DNA of 36,891 nt from Oscillospiraceae bacterium. GTDB taxonomy: Bacteria; Bacillota; Clostridia; Oscillospirales; Oscillospiraceae. The DNA lies in contig JAILFJ010000059.1 in the NCBI GenBank assembly GCA_024697625.1, forward strand, positions 1-36,891, given 5' to 3'. Numbering within the stretch: position 1 is the first letter of the stretch; each line of letters starts with the position of its first letter. Below are positions 1 through 9,172 of this stretch, in pieces. The notes beneath the pieces are model-generated. The model did no database searches and was not told where the DNA came from. It saw only the letters and a list, made by a program, of their open reading frames with translations. The translations under genes and the position numbers were made by a program.

Positions 1-222
<222 letters not shown>

Positions 223-243
223 GAAAAACTCCTGAACAGATGA

Positions 244-714
244 TTACCATCTGAAATGCGCGAAGGCCTTGTTGGCTTCGGCATTCTTGTGCATATCCTC
301 GCGCTTCTTGACAGAGTTGCCGAGGTTGTTGCAGGCATCCATGATCTCGCCAGCCAGGCGCTCCTTCATGGTCTTCTCGCTGCGCTTGCGGCTGTAGTCG
401 ACCAGCCAGCGCAGAGCCAGCGTCTGACGCCGGGCCGGGCGAACCTCGATCGGGACCTGGTAGGTGGCGCCGCCGACACGGCGAGCCTTGACCTCGAGGG
501 CGGGCATGATGTTGTTCATGGCCTCGGCGAAGGCGTCAAGGGGCTCCTTGCCGGTTTTCTCTTTGATGATGTCAAAAGCGTCGTACACGACCTTCTGCGC
601 AACACCCTTCTTGCCGTCGAGCATAACACCGTTGATGAGCTTGGTCACCAGAACGCTGTTATAAACAGGATCAGGCAAAATTTCTCTTTTGGGAACATTA
701 CCTCTTCTGGGCAC
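244..714 (-). CDS. rpsG: 30S ribosomal protein S7
   Basis: S7 is the primary binding protein of the 16S rRNA 3' major domain and organises the head of the 30S subunit near the E site. The 156-residue product matches the usual family length and begins with the typical PRRG sequence. The start is a GTG at 714: an AAGGAGGG ribosome binding site lies six bases upstream of it. The ATG further upstream at 732 would add six residues and fall before that site, so it is rejected. The gene sits between rpsL and fusA in the str operon. Confidence 0.97.
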   Translation of the reverse strand: MPRRGNVPKREILPDPVYNSVLVTKLINGVMLDGKKGVAQKVVYDAFDIIKEKTGKEPLDAFAEAMNNIMPALEVKARRVGGATYQVPIEVRPARRQTLALRWLVDYSRKRSEKTMKERLAGEIMDACNNLGNSVKKREDMHKNAEANKAFAHFRW

Positions 715-859
715 GTTGCTTCCCTCCTTCATTAAAAAATGGAATCACAGGTACTCGAATACACACGGGTATCCGTTGCGCCCCGAGGTTTATCAATGGG
801 AATAGAAAACAAGCCTATCTCAGATAAACGACAGGGCAGGTTGCCGCTGAAGCTGTCGA

Positions 860-1285
860 TTACTTCTTCTTAGCAGCCTTGGGTCTCTTCGCACCGTACT
901 TGGAACGACCCTGCATACGGCCATTGACGCCCTGGGCGTCGAGGGTGCCGCGGATGATGTGGTAACGCACACCAGGCAGATCCTTGACACGGCCGCCGCG
1001 GATCATGACCACGGAGTGCTCCTGCAGGTTGTGGCCGATACCGGGGATGTAGGCAGTGACCTCATAGCCATTGGTCAGACGGACACGGGCGATCTTACGC
1101 AGCGCGGAGTTCGGCTTCTTGGGGGTCGAAGTACGGACTGCGGTGCAGACGCCTCTCTTCTGGGGGGAGCTCATGTCGGTCTCCTTGTTGCGCAGGGTGT
1201 TCATGCTCTTCTGCAGAGCCGGAGAGGTGGACTTGTAGGTAACCTTCTCTCTTCCCTTTCTCACGAGCTGGTTAAAGGTTGGCAT
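860..1285 (-). CDS. rpsL: 30S ribosomal protein S12
   Basis: S12 lies at the decoding centre and supports tRNA selection accuracy. The 141-residue protein starts [13 protein letters not shown] and carries the conserved decoding loop [11 protein letters not shown] and the [12 protein letters not shown] segment. The lysines where streptomycin resistance mutations usually fall are wild type. The start is the ATG at 1285, preceded by AAAGGAGGAAAACA. The longer frame up to 1351 would add 22 residues with no ribosome binding site and run towards the promoter. It is the first gene of the str operon; the 145-base gap to rpsG holds nothing I recognise. Confidence 0.97.
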   Translation of the reverse strand: MPTFNQLVRKGREKVTYKSTSPALQKSMNTLRNKETDMSSPQKRGVCTAVRTSTPKKPNSALRKIARVRLTNGYEVTAYIPGIGHNLQEHSVVMIRGGRVKDLPGVRYHIIRGTLDAQGVNGRMQGRSKYGAKRPKAAKKK

Positions 1286-1357
1286 TGTTTTCCTCCTTTC
1301 TTCAGAACTGTTTTCAGCGCGCAACACGCCCCTCGGGCGCAATCCACGCAATTGAGG

Positions 1358-1386
1358 ATTATAACAAAAGAAAAGGGAGACGTCAA
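1358..1386 (-). promoter_or_regulatory. Sigma-A promoter of the str operon
   Basis: On the minus strand a TTGACG -35 box (1381-1386) is separated by exactly 17 bases from a perfect TATAAT -10 box (1358-1363). It points at rpsL, whose start lies about 70 bases downstream. The near-consensus form fits a strongly expressed ribosomal protein operon. Confidence 0.85.
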
Positions 1387-1460
1387 GTTTTTTCTCCCTT
1401 TTCTACAAATTTTTTTGTTAATTTTTGTGAAAAATAACCTGTTTCTGTTTGGCAGGCCTC

Positions 1461-2444
1461 TTATTCGGCTCCGCTCTCCGGATTCTGCCCGTTTTCGCGG
1501 AAAAACAGCTGCAGCGTATTGTAAAGCCCTGTCAGATAGCTGCGGTCCTCATGGCCCCAGCCCCGAATCATCATGTACTTCACGTTGTCTTCATTGAACT
1601 TCCCGCCGTATGCATGGAGGTTCTGGACGGACTGCTCAGGCGCCATACGGTCGTCATATTCTCCCTCCGAAACCAGCAGAAGCCGGAGCGGAAAGTCCTG
1701 CGTCCCGTATCCTGTCCACTTGTTCATCAGATAACCCGGGTCAATCTCGCCTCCGCCGCAGAAGGTATACCATGAAGCCAGATCAAAGTTGTCTCCGATG
1801 ATCGCAAGATACTCCATATAGGCTCCGAAGCTTGCCCCGAGGAATCCAAAGTGGTCCCTTGCTTCGTTCAGGGCCCATCGGCTTCCGTCGTATGCCCAGG
1901 TGGCATAGTTCTCTGCCAGAAACGGCAGAAGGTCTCTGCCGATCTCCCCGGCAAAATGAGCATAGTCATAATCGTTGCCGTACATATTCGGATGCCCGTC
2001 GAAAAGATACAGGCAGGGGCTGACCACAATCAGGGGCTCGCAGTACCCCTCCTCGATCATCCGGTCCAGAAGATTCGGGACTGAGACCGGCAGGATTCCT
2101 TCCTCCGTGCGATACTCCCTGGGCTGCTGCAGCCAGAAACGGTGATCCGCCCCTGCGCAGTGCAGCAGGATGAGCACATTGTACTTTTCGCTCACATCGT
2201 AACCGTAGGGCAGGTAGACCAGCAGGTCCTTGTCGATGGGTGTCGGATCGTAAGAGACGTAATCCTTCGTCTGATAGGTTATGTACTGGACATATCCCCG
2301 GTGGTCTGCAAACTCGAGCAGCTCCTCCGGAAGCCCGTCATCCCGCAGCTCCGGTTCCCGCAGGCCGCCCTCGCAGAAGGCCTGTCCTGCGGGCTGGCAG
2401 AGCAGAAGCGTCAGGACCAGAAGCCATGTCAGTATTTTTTTCAC
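1461..2444 (-). CDS. Secreted esterase, alpha/beta-hydrolase (esterase D / CE1-like)
   Basis: This looks like an exported serine esterase of the PF00756 type, which includes feruloyl and acetyl esterases acting on polysaccharide esters; the true substrate is unknown. The 327-residue protein has a hydrophobic signal segment (residues 4-23), an oxyanion-loop region ILLHCAGAD (92-100), the nucleophile elbow GASFGA with Ser205, and a C-terminal GWGHED with the likely catalytic His298; Asp264 or a neighbour is the probable acid. The GTG start at 2444 is chosen because the signal peptide begins there and a GAGAGGGGG site precedes it; the longer frame to 2555 is not signal-like. It lies downstream of the glycosyltransferase on the same strand, about 150 bases away. 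Confidence 0.75.
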   Translation of the reverse strand: MKKILTWLLVLTLLLCQPAGQAFCEGGLREPELRDDGLPEELLEFADHRGYVQYITYQTKDYVSYDPTPIDKDLLVYLPYGYDVSEKYNVLILLHCAGADHRFWLQQPREYRTEEGILPVSVPNLLDRMIEEGYCEPLIVVSPCLYLFDGHPNMYGNDYDYAHFAGEIGRDLLPFLAENYATWAYDGSRWALNEARDHFGFLGASFGAYMEYLAIIGDNFDLASWYTFCGGGEIDPGYLMNKWTGYGTQDFPLRLLLVSEGEYDDRMAPEQSVQNLHAYGGKFNEDNVKYMMIRGWGHEDRSYLTGLYNTLQLFFRENGQNPESGAE

Positions 2445-2597
2445 GTTGTATTGCCCCCTCTCTGTTTCCGGTGCGCAGACAAGCTCCTTTACGGGCTCCG
2501 CACGGTTATTTCTCTGCCTAAAACCCACTCTTCCGCAGGCGGCACGCCCCCTCACGTCCGGAGCGGTCTCTTCATAGCGATGCTGTCTGACGCCGCT

Positions 2598-4166
2598 TCA
2601 GAGGAAGATGTCAAAGTAGCTTTCCAGGTTTTCTTCCAGCTCCGTTCTTCTGGCCTCCAGCTCTGCCATCAGGCTCTGGAGATCCTCTTTTCGGTTCTCC
2701 AGTCCGGTCTTCAGGCTCTGCAGGTCTTCCTTTCTGTTCAGAATCCCTGTTTTCCACTCCGCGAAGCCGCTCTTCATAGACCGGAACACCGCGTCGGTCA
2801 CGCTTGCATCAAAGGGATGACGCCAGTCCGCGGCGGTGCGTTTCCCGGCTGTAACGTCATTGAGATAGCTGCGGATCGTCTGCCGCCGGCTCTCACTGGT
2901 GCCGATGAAACGCATCAGTTCGCCTATTCCGTTGAGCATGCTATCCTGCGCGTTCTCATGCTTCGGATAGAGCCCTGTGCGATAGTTCTCAATTACCGTG
3001 TGATAACGCTCCACCGCACCCCTGACTGCCGTATCCCAGGAGATATAGATGTCCCGCTGCGCATTCGCTCCGACTTCCTTCATCTTCTCCGGAGCGTTGC
3101 AGAGTTCCTCCAGGCAGGCTGCCATGGATTCCGCATTCTCTTCGATCAGGAAACCGTCTCTGCCGTCCGTCACATCCTCCGCAGCGCAGCTCTCCGCGAC
3201 AAGGACACTGCCCAGGCCGCAGGCCGCCGCCTCACGGACCACAAGGCCGTTGGTGTCAAATGTGGAGGGGAAGAGAAACAGATCCGCCCGGCAGTACCAT
3301 GCACGTATTCTGTCCCTGTCCCGGATGGGGTCCACAAAAAAGACTTTCCCGTCCAGGCCCAGCGAATGACAGTAGTCTGCAATTTCGCTCCTGTCCGTAC
3401 CGCCGCCTACAAATACCATGCGGAAATCTTTTCCCTGTTCCTGCAGGAGCTTCAGCGCATCCAGCGTGATCCGAATTCCCTTATACCACATCATCCGTCC
3501 GACAAAGAGGAACAGCGGCAACCCCTCCGGAAGGTCATACGCTCCCGTCACATCCCGGATCAGCTCGTCACTGACCCGGCCCTGGGGGAAATCCACTCCG
3601 TTCGGCATCACGGTATACTCGCCCCGGTAACCCAGCTTACGCAGGTTCTCACCGGCGCCTCTGGATACTGTCCAGACCTCGTCGCACGCTGAGATGTTCT
3701 CTGCCAGGATTTTTGCCGCCCCATCCTGCAGAAGTTTGAAACGGATCGCGTTGGCAATATCGATGTCAAACTTCGTATGATAGGTAAAGACAACCGGTAC
3801 GTCCAGCCGCTCCCGAACAGAACGCGCCAGCATGGTGGACGTGATCGGGCAGTGGCTGTGGATGATGTCAAACTCAGCCTGTTCCAGTCTGGCCGCGATC
3901 TCAGGCGAGAAGGGCATCCCCGCCCGGTATCCCACCAGCTTCGTCATATCCACACTGGGATAGCGTACCACCGGAAAGTCATAGACCGAGTCGTCCGCAT
4001 TCGGGTACCAGGGAGTCACCACCGTCGGCGAGCCGTAATCCCGGGCTATGATCTTCGCATAGTTGGTCACCGCATTCGCCACACCGTCGATCGCCGGGGG
4101 AAAGGAGTCATTGATCAGGCATACGTTCAGTGTTTTATCTGTCTTCTTATTCTGCATCTTTCCCAT
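2598..4166 (-). CDS. Glycosyltransferase family 4 with C-terminal coiled coil
   Basis: A 522-residue GT-B fold glycosyltransferase of family GT4. The N-terminal Rossmann half begins with LNVCLINDSFPPAIDGVANA, the form seen in diacylglycerol glucosyltransferases and related lipid or glycan glycosyltransferases. The donor half carries LFVGRMMWYKG and the EX7E-type stretch EAAACGLGSVLVAESCAAE. After about residue 400 it extends beyond the catalytic fold and ends in a charged repeat region of 14-residue units (residues 477-518), predicted coiled coil. Start: AAGGA lies four bases before the ATG at 4166 and 13 before the ATG at 4157, so either is possible. It is 45 bases downstream of the Nudix gene and probably co-transcribed. 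Acceptor and sugar are not determinable here. Confidence 0.8.
   Translation of the reverse strand: MGKMQNKKTDKTLNVCLINDSFPPAIDGVANAVTNYAKIIARDYGSPTVVTPWYPNADDSVYDFPVVRYPSVDMTKLVGYRAGMPFSPEIAARLEQAEFDIIHSHCPITSTMLARSVRERLDVPVVFTYHTKFDIDIANAIRFKLLQDGAAKILAENISACDEVWTVSRGAGENLRKLGYRGEYTVMPNGVDFPQGRVSDELIRDVTGAYDLPEGLPLFLFVGRMMWYKGIRITLDALKLLQEQGKDFRMVFVGGGTDRSEIADYCHSLGLDGKVFFVDPIRDRDRIRAWYCRADLFLFPSTFDTNGLVVREAAACGLGSVLVAESCAAEDVTDGRDGFLIEENAESMAACLEELCNAPEKMKEVGANAQRDIYISWDTAVRGAVERYHTVIENYRTGLYPKHENAQDSMLNGIGELMRFIGTSESRRQTIRSYLNDVTAGKRTAADWRHPFDASVTDAVFRSMKSGFAEWKTGILNRKEDLQSLKTGLENRKEDLQSLMAELEARRTELEENLESYFDIFL
2613..2738 (-). repeat. Three tandem 14-codon repeats in the glycosyltransferase tail
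   Basis: The units NRKEDLQSLKTGLE, NRKEDLQSLMAELE and a diverged ARRTELEENLESYF follow one another without a gap at residues 477-518. The 14-residue (two-heptad) period with Leu at regular positions points to a coiled coil or amphipathic helix. The first two units differ at only three positions, so the duplication looks recent. Confidence 0.75.
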
Positions 4167-4211
4167 ACCGTCCTTAAGAGATCACTTTCTCAGGTTCCAG
4201 CGCCCGCCGCT

Positions 4212-4775
4212 TCACGGCTCCTGCTTCCGGTTCTTCAGAATCAGCCAGGCTTTCAGTACCGCCGCCTGCGTCTTGCCGTCGGTGATTCTTCCGCTGAGAA
4301 TCTCCTCCACAGCAGACTCGATCGGCACAAACTCCACATTCAGAAACTCGTCTTCGTCCAGTTGCTGACGTCCCATATGGAGGCCCTCCGCGAGATACAT
4401 GGTGATCTTCTCGTCCGAATATGCCGGTGCCCCATAGTAGAGGCCCATGTCCGTCCACCGGTCGGCCGTGATTCCGGTCTCCTCCCGCAGTTCTCTCTGC
4501 GCGGCCTCCAGCCGGTCCTCTGTGCTGCTGTCCAGCTTTCCGGCCGGGATCTCTGTGATGACCCGGTCGATCGGATAGCGGTACTGGCGTTCCAGAACGA
4601 TCTTCCCGTCCTCCGTCACCGGTACGACGCAGACCGCCCCGACATGTCGGATCACCTCGCGCACACTGGTATGACCGTTCGGGAGACGGACCTGGTCCCG
4701 CATTACGTGCAGGATCACTCCGTCAAAAATATCCTCCGTCGCCGTCTGCATCTCTCTGAGTTTCTTCTCTTCCAT
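4212..4775 (-). CDS. Nudix hydrolase, ADP-ribose pyrophosphatase type
   Basis: Predicted to split ADP-ribose or a related nucleoside diphosphate sugar into AMP and a sugar phosphate in the cytoplasm. The 187-residue protein has the ADPRase-type layout: a strand-rich N-terminal dimerisation part, the EIPAGKLD lead-in, and the Nudix box at residues 79-102 ending in RELREETGI, which supplies the metal-binding glutamates. The box has one extra residue between its Gly and its first Glu (GX6E instead of GX5E), otherwise it is intact. ATG at 4775 is preceded by AAGGAG about 12 bases away. It is the first gene of an apparent operon with the GT4 glycosyltransferase and has its own promoter at 4841-4869. 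Confidence 0.88.
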   Translation of the reverse strand: MEEKKLREMQTATEDIFDGVILHVMRDQVRLPNGHTSVREVIRHVGAVCVVPVTEDGKIVLERQYRYPIDRVITEIPAGKLDSSTEDRLEAAQRELREETGITADRWTDMGLYYGAPAYSDEKITMYLAEGLHMGRQQLDEDEFLNVEFVPIESAVEEILSGRITDGKTQAAVLKAWLILKNRKQEP

Positions 4776-4840
4776 GGATGAGCAATCTCCTTTTCTTATT
4801 CATGCCGGGTCATGGTAATTCTGTTTTAGCTTTTCTGTCG

Positions 4841-4869
4841 ATTTTATCACTCAGCAGGTCATTTGACAA
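4841..4869 (-). promoter_or_regulatory. Sigma-A promoter of the Nudix-GT4 operon
   Basis: TTGTCA (4864-4869) and TAAAAT (4841-4846) on the minus strand are separated by exactly 17 bases and lie about 65 bases upstream of the Nudix start. Confidence 0.7.
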
Positions 4870-4880
4870 GTTCCGGTCGC

Positions 4881-6677
4881 TCATCGGCGAATCCACGCCT
4901 GGCGGAAATGGAGGCTTCCATCGTCATATTCCTCTAACCACATTTTCAGATGTACGCCGTTATCCGCCTGCCAATAATACGTATTATCCGTGCGAGTATA
5001 GCCGTACACTGTTTTAAACCAGCTGTCAGCCTGTTTTACAGCTGCCGGCTTTATTTCCTGTCCTTCATCATAAAAGACCTGATAGAGGCAGCCGTTCTTG
5101 AAAAGCATGGTAAAGGATAAGTCATTTGCTGTATCTGTTCCGTAAGAAACCTTCAAATGATCTCCGAACCAGGGCCATTCTTCCAGAGGAGTAATAGTGA
5201 ATTCATTATACGTACTGAGCTCAGAGTAAGTTTTTCCGAAAAGAGACGGCTCGGCAATAAAGAGATCGTTCTCTTTTCTGATTACCGGCATATTTCCGAT
5301 GGGTGTTTGATGATCTGCAATGTTAGTGACCGAAGACCGCGCCTGCTCGTATGTGTTTAACTTCAGGCTCCCCAGTGCGCCGAACCGGGCTCTGTACTGT
5401 TCGAATTCTCTCTCTGAGATGGTTTCCGTTTTCCTGCTGTTCAAATCGTCCTGTGGAATACCGTTTATGTCCGGCATTCTGAGGCACTTTTTAATTGTGT
5501 ATTCCCGGTATTCCTCCCCAACTGACGGATATTTTGTTTCATACCCAATATACCAGTCGTATACTCTGCCCCCGTCAAATTTCAAAAGCCAATAACCAAA
5601 GGCGCCGGTACCACCCGTCTCGGCAACAAGAGCCTGAAGCTCCGGATCATAAGTAATCCCGGCATTCCGTCCTCGAAGCATGTAGGAATTCACTCCGTTT
5701 GCTGTCGCCATACACACCGTCACATCTTCATAACCGAATACAAGCTCTCTTTCTGACAGCACAAGCTCCTTCTGCCCGTCGTTGTTCAGATCCATATAGG
5801 ACGCGTATCTGTATTCCGGGTGACTGCCGAGGTATTCTTCCAGTTCTGACATGTTTCTGGAAGGGGCAGGCGTGGGCTTCGGAGTTGGCTTCGGGGTTGG
5901 CGTCGGTGTGGGTTTCGGGGTTGGCGTCGGTGTGGGCGTTGTTTCATCCAGCCAGGTCTCATTCTGGCAGTAGCGTCTGATCACCGTGTCGTTACGTCCC
6001 TCAGTAAACTTAAACCCGATCGCGATACCGCCGAAGTAATCCAGATTGGTCTGCGGCATCAGCCAGAAGCTGTCTCCCCGCCGCCAGGCAGAGCCCCAGT
6101 GTTCATCCGAAACCTTCCCGTATCCGAGAGATTCCAGTGTGAGCTTTGTTCCGTTTCCGTTATCCCATGGATTTCTGTCCCACAGATACTGGTAGTCCGG
6201 ATTCGGATCCGTAAAGTCCCACCCTTCGATGAGATAGGCATACATATATTCTACTGTGTCAAAATGATCCATAGTGTAATAGTAATACCCGGCACTGCGG
6301 TGTTTTGCCGTCGAATGCTTCAGCAGATATCGGTAGAACGCCTCGGCCTGCCCTATGCTTGGGCACTCATAGCCCCGATAGAATGTAATTCTGATATCGT
6401 TGCCTGTCTGGCGGTTCAGATAAACATCCGTATCCTCACTGTAGAAGTCCGGAGTCCCGATTTTTTCGTAGGAGTGTTTATAGACGGTATAGTATTTTAC
6501 TCCACCGATATAGTGATCCGCTCCTCCGAGTCCCCATTCATCAACGTAGTATCCATTATAGGTATCCGCACTTGCCGCCGGCTGCAGCGCACCCAAAAGG
6601 CAGAAGCAGAGGCAAACCGACAGAAAGGATATAAGAATCGTTCCCGGATTCGTTATTTCTGTAAGGCTGTTCTTCAC
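4881..6677 (-). CDS. Secreted protein: paralogous domain + Pro/Thr linker + EF-hand-like module
   Basis: Function unknown. The 598-residue protein has a signal peptide (hydrophobic 14-30, likely cleavage near AASA at 34-37), then an unnamed domain (about 60-236) with DVYLNRQTGNDIRITFYR and AYLIEGWDF, shared with the products at 7459-9009 and 10071-10745. A Pro/Thr/Lys linker follows (246-274). The C-terminal part opens with YMDLNNDGQKELV (294-306), the calcium-loop-like form common in secreted clostridial proteins. It ends in a Trp/Tyr-rich region (about 480-598) that I do not recognise. Start: a GTG at 6677 has AAGGAG six bases upstream; the ATG at 6710 has no ribosome binding site. It lies 75 bases downstream of the discoidin gene and may be read from that promoter. 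Confidence 0.8.
   Translation of the reverse strand: MKNSLTEITNPGTILISFLSVCLCFCLLGALQPAASADTYNGYYVDEWGLGGADHYIGGVKYYTVYKHSYEKIGTPDFYSEDTDVYLNRQTGNDIRITFYRGYECPSIGQAEAFYRYLLKHSTAKHRSAGYYYYTMDHFDTVEYMYAYLIEGWDFTDPNPDYQYLWDRNPWDNGNGTKLTLESLGYGKVSDEHWGSAWRRGDSFWLMPQTNLDYFGGIAIGFKFTEGRNDTVIRRYCQNETWLDETTPTPTPTPKPTPTPTPKPTPKPTPAPSRNMSELEEYLGSHPEYRYASYMDLNNDGQKELVLSERELVFGYEDVTVCMATANGVNSYMLRGRNAGITYDPELQALVAETGGTGAFGYWLLKFDGGRVYDWYIGYETKYPSVGEEYREYTIKKCLRMPDINGIPQDDLNSRKTETISEREFEQYRARFGALGSLKLNTYEQARSSVTNIADHQTPIGNMPVIRKENDLFIAEPSLFGKTYSELSTYNEFTITPLEEWPWFGDHLKVSYGTDTANDLSFTMLFKNGCLYQVFYDEGQEIKPAAVKQADSWFKTVYGYTRTDNTYYWQADNGVHLKMWLEEYDDGSLHFRQAWIRR
5861..5943 (-). repeat. Pro-Thr/Pro-Lys linker-coding repeat
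   Basis: A run of TP and KP dipeptide codons forms low-complexity DNA inside the secreted protein gene. It separates the N-terminal paralogous domain from the C-terminal module and is typical of extended linkers in exported proteins. Confidence 0.85.
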
Positions 6678-6752
6678 CGTTTTCTCCTTCCGATACCGTT
6701 GTGCCGTCATCTTGAGGTGTTATCCCCACGCCTGATTCGACATTTCTGTTAT

Positions 6753-7328
6753 TCACCCCACGAGTTCATATGCTTTTACCTGGTAAATGCAAGTGTCGTC
6801 GCACTGGGTTCCTTCATAGACATCCAGAATCGTGATCTTCACATAGCAGGTACTTACCGCATCGCTCAGTATGATCGACTGTTCTTCATTGACATCGTCA
6901 AACCAGCTCTCCACGCTTCTGCCGTCCGAGAAGGTGAAGCGCAGTGCGCTCGGACGGTTGTTCTTATCGTATCTGGCCTGATCCCGGGCATACCCCAGAC
7001 GCAGAGACAGTGCCGTAATAGTGACAACATCATCAAAGTACAGTGTCAGCGTTTCTCCAATTCCGTCGCCTCGTACCCCTTCCACCCAGGGGCGCTGGTA
7101 TTCTCTCTTGTCGTCAATGGCATATGCCGCTGAGAAGGTGATGTTTCCTTCCTTCAGCGTCGAACTCGCTGATGCGGCAGAGAAGTATATTCTGTTTCCA
7201 TAGATTCTGCCATCGGTCCATTCCGCCCAGAGATTGCCGTCATCGTATCCGAAGCCCGTGACGGGAACAGACCAGAGGATCAGAATTGCGAGCACCAGAC
7301 TGAGTATTCTCACACTGCTTTTATTCAT
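6753..7328 (-). CDS. Secreted NADase-type glycan-binding (discoidin-like) protein
   Basis: The 191-residue product has a signal peptide (residues 7-27) followed by a single discoidin-like beta-sandwich of the NADase-type glycan-binding family. The family landmarks are all present: SASSTLKE (53-60), the Trp-containing WVEGVRGDGIGE (81-92), the basic KNNRPSALRF (122-131), SDGRSVE (134-140) and YEGTQCDDTCI (171-181) with two cysteines that could pair. Known members bind carbohydrate; no enzyme domain is attached here. The ATG at 7328 is chosen because AGGAGG precedes it and the signal peptide starts there; the longer frame to 7394 runs through the promoter. Its neighbours on both sides are secreted proteins sharing another domain. 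Confidence 0.85.
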   Translation of the reverse strand: MNKSSVRILSLVLAILILWSVPVTGFGYDDGNLWAEWTDGRIYGNRIYFSAASASSTLKEGNITFSAAYAIDDKREYQRPWVEGVRGDGIGETLTLYFDDVVTITALSLRLGYARDQARYDKNNRPSALRFTFSDGRSVESWFDDVNEEQSIILSDAVSTCYVKITILDVYEGTQCDDTCIYQVKAYELVG

Positions 7329-7359
7329 TTTGATTCCCTCCTGTTTTTTATGTGGCTCT

Positions 7360-7368
7360 ATTATAGCA
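7360..7368 (-). promoter_or_regulatory. Extended -10 promoter of the discoidin-like gene
   Basis: The minus strand reads TGCTATAAT: a perfect -10 box (7360-7365) with the TGn extension (7366-7368) and no good -35 box. It lies about 30 bases upstream of the start codon. Confidence 0.6.
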
Positions 7369-7458
7369 TACAGAACATGGCACGGAACTCGCACCTGTTA
7401 TTTTGGCGGGCATCTTTGCTGTTTGGCTGTCTCGACTGGGGATTCAATTCTTCTCCTG

Positions 7459-9009
7459 TCATGTCCACTCTCCACTATGGTAGCCCCTAGCAAGAAATTT
7501 CCCGTTGCTGTCAATCGCGCAGATAAAATCATCGTGCTTTCCCAGTGCGATTTCTGCGATATCGGTTAACTCCGATATTCTGTATCTGAGACTGCTATCC
7601 CCTGTCACAAGAACGGTACCGTCCTGTTTCAGTCCGGCTATTGCGTCCGTACCCGCGGTGATTGCCTTGATATTCTGCCAATTGGAGACATCCCATTTGT
7701 AATATCCCTTATGTCCCACTGCAACTACCGTTCCGTCCGCTTTCAGTCCTGCGGAAAGATATCCTCCCGCTGTGATCTGCACAACACCTGACCAGGTGGA
7801 TGTGTCGCACTGACCGTACTTATTCGAACCAACCGCTAAAACGGTGCCGTCGCTTCGGAGGCCGATCAGATGCACCACTCCGGCTGAGATAGCGACAATA
7901 TCTCTCCAGCCTGATACATCATAGTTGTTAGTGATTACTACAGTTCCGTCTCTTCTGAGTCCAGCTGAGAATCCTGCGCCAGCCGCAACCGCCACTATAT
8001 CTCTCCAGCCTGATACGTTGCAACGACCGCCGAGAACTTTCCCGGTTGCAACTACAGTCCCGTCCTTCCTTAAACCGACCGTATGTTCAGTCCCTGCATC
8101 TACCGCGACAATTCTATTCCAACCCGAAACGTCACACTCTCCGTCCTTGTTTCCTTTCTCTTTATCCCATACCGCTTTGATCGTACCGTCTTTCCTTAAG
8201 AAGACCATATGATAGTATCCTGCAGCTGTTCTTTTTGTTTGAAGCGGATCTGCTTCCTGGTTATGATTTGTCTCGGTTTCATAATCATAACCCATTGCCG
8301 ATCCTCCGCAATAATGTCTCACCACAGAGCCGCTCCGACTTTCAGTAAACTTGAAACCTATAGCAACACCCTCATAGACAATATTCTTTTGTACGAGAAT
8401 ATATGTGCTGACGCCGATATCCCAGTACATCTGGAAAGCTGATTTTGCCCCATAGCCCAGTGGTAACAGTTCCAGATTTGTCCCTTTTCCGTTATCCCAT
8501 GGTCCTTTGTACAGCAGATCTTCAATGTGTAGACTTTGATCATCAAAATCCCAGCCTTCTATCAGATATACATACATATACTCCGGCTGTCCACTGTACT
8601 CCGAATTATAATAGTAATACCCCGCATAGCGTTTCTTTGCGGTCGAGTGCTCCAGCAGATAGTGGTAGAAAGCCTCCGCTTTTTCCACCCCCGGGCATTC
8701 ATATCCCTGGAAGAAGGTGATCCTGACATCACTCCCTGCCTGCCGATTCAGATAGACGTCTGTACTCTCCCGATAAAAATCCGGCGTCCCCATCTTCTCA
8801 TAGGAATGCTGATAGACCGTATAATACTGTGTTTCCCCGTTCGACCACGGATCAACATAGTATCCGCCATAGTAGTAAGCATCGGCCATAACAGGTGCTG
8901 AGCAAAGCAGCCCTATAATAAGGCATACCGACAGTATTTTTGCAGCCACACCGCGCTCCTGGTGGTAAGTCAGGATTTCACCGGCAGGTCGAGTTGTTTG
9001 TTTTTTCAT
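7459..9009 (-). CDS. Secreted protein: paralogous domain + RCC1-like repeats
   Basis: Function unknown. The 516-residue protein has a signal peptide (about 22-44) and then the same unnamed domain as the product at 4881-6677. The two align without gaps over residues 61-155, with DVYLNRQ and LIEGWDF at identical residue numbers. From about residue 262 to the end it carries six to seven RCC1-like units of 35-40 residues, each with a core like GLRxDGTVxAxG followed by a Cys/Asn-Val-Ser-Gly-Trp turn and a VAVxAG strand. Such repeats usually form a beta-propeller that binds a protein or glycan. ATG at 9009 has GGAG eight bases upstream. It lies between the SH3-like gene and the discoidin gene on the same strand. 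Confidence 0.82.
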   Translation of the reverse strand: MKKQTTRPAGEILTYHQERGVAAKILSVCLIIGLLCSAPVMADAYYYGGYYVDPWSNGETQYYTVYQHSYEKMGTPDFYRESTDVYLNRQAGSDVRITFFQGYECPGVEKAEAFYHYLLEHSTAKKRYAGYYYYNSEYSGQPEYMYVYLIEGWDFDDQSLHIEDLLYKGPWDNGKGTNLELLPLGYGAKSAFQMYWDIGVSTYILVQKNIVYEGVAIGFKFTESRSGSVVRHYCGGSAMGYDYETETNHNQEADPLQTKRTAAGYYHMVFLRKDGTIKAVWDKEKGNKDGECDVSGWNRIVAVDAGTEHTVGLRKDGTVVATGKVLGGRCNVSGWRDIVAVAAGAGFSAGLRRDGTVVITNNYDVSGWRDIVAISAGVVHLIGLRSDGTVLAVGSNKYGQCDTSTWSGVVQITAGGYLSAGLKADGTVVAVGHKGYYKWDVSNWQNIKAITAGTDAIAGLKQDGTVLVTGDSSLRYRISELTDIAEIALGKHDDFICAIDSNGKFLARGYHSGEWT

Positions 9010-9172
9010 GTCGATTACTCCATTTCCATTTGATGCTCACAGTTTTGCGTCGTTTCATTGCTGCTTCATAGTTTGTTATTTGCTCTGGGGTCTCAAATTC
9101 TCCAGGATATTCACAAGTCCTAACCCTCCCTGCGGTCAAAGTTTCGCCGGGAAGATCAGGACTTCGCCATTC

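Noticed and set aside
1371-1402. Inverted repeat AAAAGGGAGA / TCTCCCTTTT as a terminator of the esterase gene
   Set aside because: Its arms overlap the str promoter spacer and -35 region, and the loop is rich in T; the promoter explains the sequence better.
2373-2444. Lipoprotein signal in the esterase (Cys16 after LLL, or Cys24 after QAF)
   Set aside because: Neither Cys has a small residue at -1 as a lipobox needs; an ordinary signal peptide or membrane anchor fits better.
2142-4781. Long plus-strand frames opposite the esterase, glycosyltransferase and Nudix genes
   Set aside because: They lie antisense to genes with clear catalytic motifs and have no ribosome binding sites.
9010-9172. 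Open minus-strand frame of about 65 codons in line with the stop of the 9173-9832 gene, with protein-like text such as PGEFETPEQITNYEAAMKRR
   Set aside because: No start codon with a ribosome binding site, and an open frame of this length is expected by chance. Stop-codon readthrough cannot be supported from sequence alone.
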